Shown in pieces: positions 6,458-7,380 of a stretch of DNA of 7,380 nt. The stretch comes from Cyanobacteria bacterium NC_groundwater_1444_Ag_S-0.65um_54_12. GTDB taxonomy: Bacteria; Cyanobacteriota; Sericytochromatia; S15B-MN24; VGJW01. The notes under the pieces are model-generated. The model did no database searches. It was not told the DNA's origin and worked only from the letters and a program-made list of their open reading frames with translations. The stretch is taken from the NCBI GenBank assembly GCA_016267585.1, contig JACQUT010000387.1:1-7380 (forward strand), written 5' to 3'. Position 1 is the first letter of the stretch. Every line of letters begins with the position of its first letter. The translations under genes were made by a program, and so were the position numbers.

Positions 6458-7380
6458 TCACCAGCGCATGCCAAAGAACAGACCTACGCCCCAATCGCCC
6501 GTGTCGGGTTGACTCCAAGCACCCACATTAAATTGACCTTTCAAGATCGGTGGTCCGACTAAATTGGCCAGGTTGGCCTCCAGGCGAACTTTTTCCTTGC
6601 GATCATAGATGACACGAGCCGAAAATTTGCCGATCCCCAATGGTTTCAAGCTCAATTTGACTTCGCCACCCCGGAGGCCGATGACGGTGCTGGTGCCAAT
6701 TTCCGCTCTAGGCTTGACCGTTACATCTACATACTCCCGCTTCAAGACATGATACGTCCCGGCGTTAAAAGCAATGGGACCCTTTTGGCGTCCATAGTAG
6801 TAAGCGCCAGCCAAGCCACCCGCACCTAACGCGACAAACACCGGAATAGCTTTGCCGGGGTCTCGTTCGACCCAATTTTTTGCCCAATCTTTGGCAAGCA
6901 CTTCGACATCTTGACCGTTCCAGCTGACGTCTTTGATCTTGAGCCGCGGTTTACGCTCCTCGCCACGCCGGCGAAAAATAAAGTAGGTGTCGAGCAGGCC
7001 CACGCCAAAGTGGCCACGCAATGAGTGCAGAGGCCGGTAGTCAGGTTCCTCCCCTTGCCGTAGCCATTCCGCCTGATCGATACCGATGCCCATAATCTGC
7101 CAGTGCAGCGGCCCTTCACCAGTAACCGGCGGCGAAAATACTAGCTCGCCGCCATGCATGATCTGATCGAGCTTATCGTCAGAGAATTTAAGAGCACCGA
7201 CTGATTGGTAACCCTTAGTTATGACTGCATTTTCCAGAAAGCTGCCGCCAAAGGTTCGGGGGATCGGCTCGAAATTGCGTGAACGTTTGCCATCATCAGA
7301 AATGGTCCAACGATCGTTTCCTAAAATTGTTTCGCTTATTGCTTTGCCAGGCGCCGACAACTGGTTGTCATCATCTAGCG
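6458..7380 (-). CDS. Unrecognised envelope-like protein, 5' part outside the window
   Basis: I do not recognise this family. The frame is open from the right edge to TAG at 6458. A TTG at 7360 could begin a 300-residue product, but it has no ribosome site and the frame continues upstream (codons for LDDDNQ), so the true start is probably outside. Counting from that TTG, the protein is mixed and charged up to about 165, has a hydrophobic, glycine-rich stretch at 172-189 (IPVFVALGAGGLAGAYYYG), then alternating beta-strand-like segments (VDVTVKPRAEIG, GGEVKLSLKPLG, FSARVIYD). The last residues are GDWGVGLFFGMRW. An aromatic C-terminus after alternating hydrophobic residues recalls the outer-membrane barrel insertion signal, so an outer-membrane or periplasmic site is plausible but inferred. 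It converges on the aminotransferase gene 61 bases away. Confidence 0.6.
   Translation of the reverse strand, partial: LDDDNQLSAPGKAISETILGNDRWTISDDGKRSRNFEPIPRTFGGSFLENAVITKGYQSVGALKFSDDKLDQIMHGGELVFSPPVTGEGPLHWQIMGIGIDQAEWLRQGEEPDYRPLHSLRGHFGVGLLDTYFIFRRRGEERKPRLKIKDVSWNGQDVEVLAKDWAKNWVERDPGKAIPVFVALGAGGLAGAYYYGRQKGPIAFNAGTYHVLKREYVDVTVKPRAEIGTSTVIGLRGGEVKLSLKPLGIGKFSARVIYDRKEKVRLEANLANLVGPPILKGQFNVGAWSQPDTGDWGVGLFFGMRW

Overview
The window looks cyanobacterial. The HIP1 octamer GCGATCGC occurs five times (1415, 1533, 4004, 5701, 5986), where a rough estimate at mid-50s % GC predicts well under one by chance. Base composition by eye is near 54-55% GC. The genus cannot be fixed from the sequence; an early-branching cyanobacterium would fit, but that is a guess.

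Left third (1-2584, all minus strand): the upstream end of a type III-A CRISPR-Cas effector operon. A Cas6 crRNA-processing endoribonuclease (2584 to 1731) is followed, with an 11-base overlap, by the first 580 codons of Cas10/Csm1, which runs off the left edge. Cas10 has an intact HD nuclease motif, the GGDLSGIQ signature, a Cys4 zinc site and the start of the second palm domain. Its GGDD cyclase motif, and any csm2-csm5 genes, would lie outside the window. Cas6 is split by a one-base frameshift near 1941-1960; both halves are clearly recognisable. No CRISPR array or adaptation genes are visible.

Gap 2585-2932: 348 bases without a supported gene, rich in short inverted repeats and presumably carrying the cas promoter.

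Middle (2933-5130, minus strand): a likely two-gene envelope operon. The first gene encodes a lipoprotein with a six-unit NHL-type beta-propeller (six 54-residue units). The second, 71-89 bases further on depending on the start chosen, encodes a small signal-peptide protein that resembles an outer-membrane beta-barrel.

Right third: a divergent promoter region (5131-5274) separates the lipoprotein from a plus-strand DegT/DnrJ/EryC1/StrS-type PLP aminotransferase (5275-6396). This converges, across a short gap holding a perfect inverted repeat, on the 3' part of an unrecognised minus-strand gene (6458 to the right edge) whose product ends in a barrel-like aromatic C-terminus.

The only defined multi-gene system is the type III CRISPR locus. 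The other genes look like envelope or surface functions with no evident mechanistic link to it. I found no convincing new defence or mobile system; the most notable points are the broken cas6 and the NHL lipoprotein/barrel pair.
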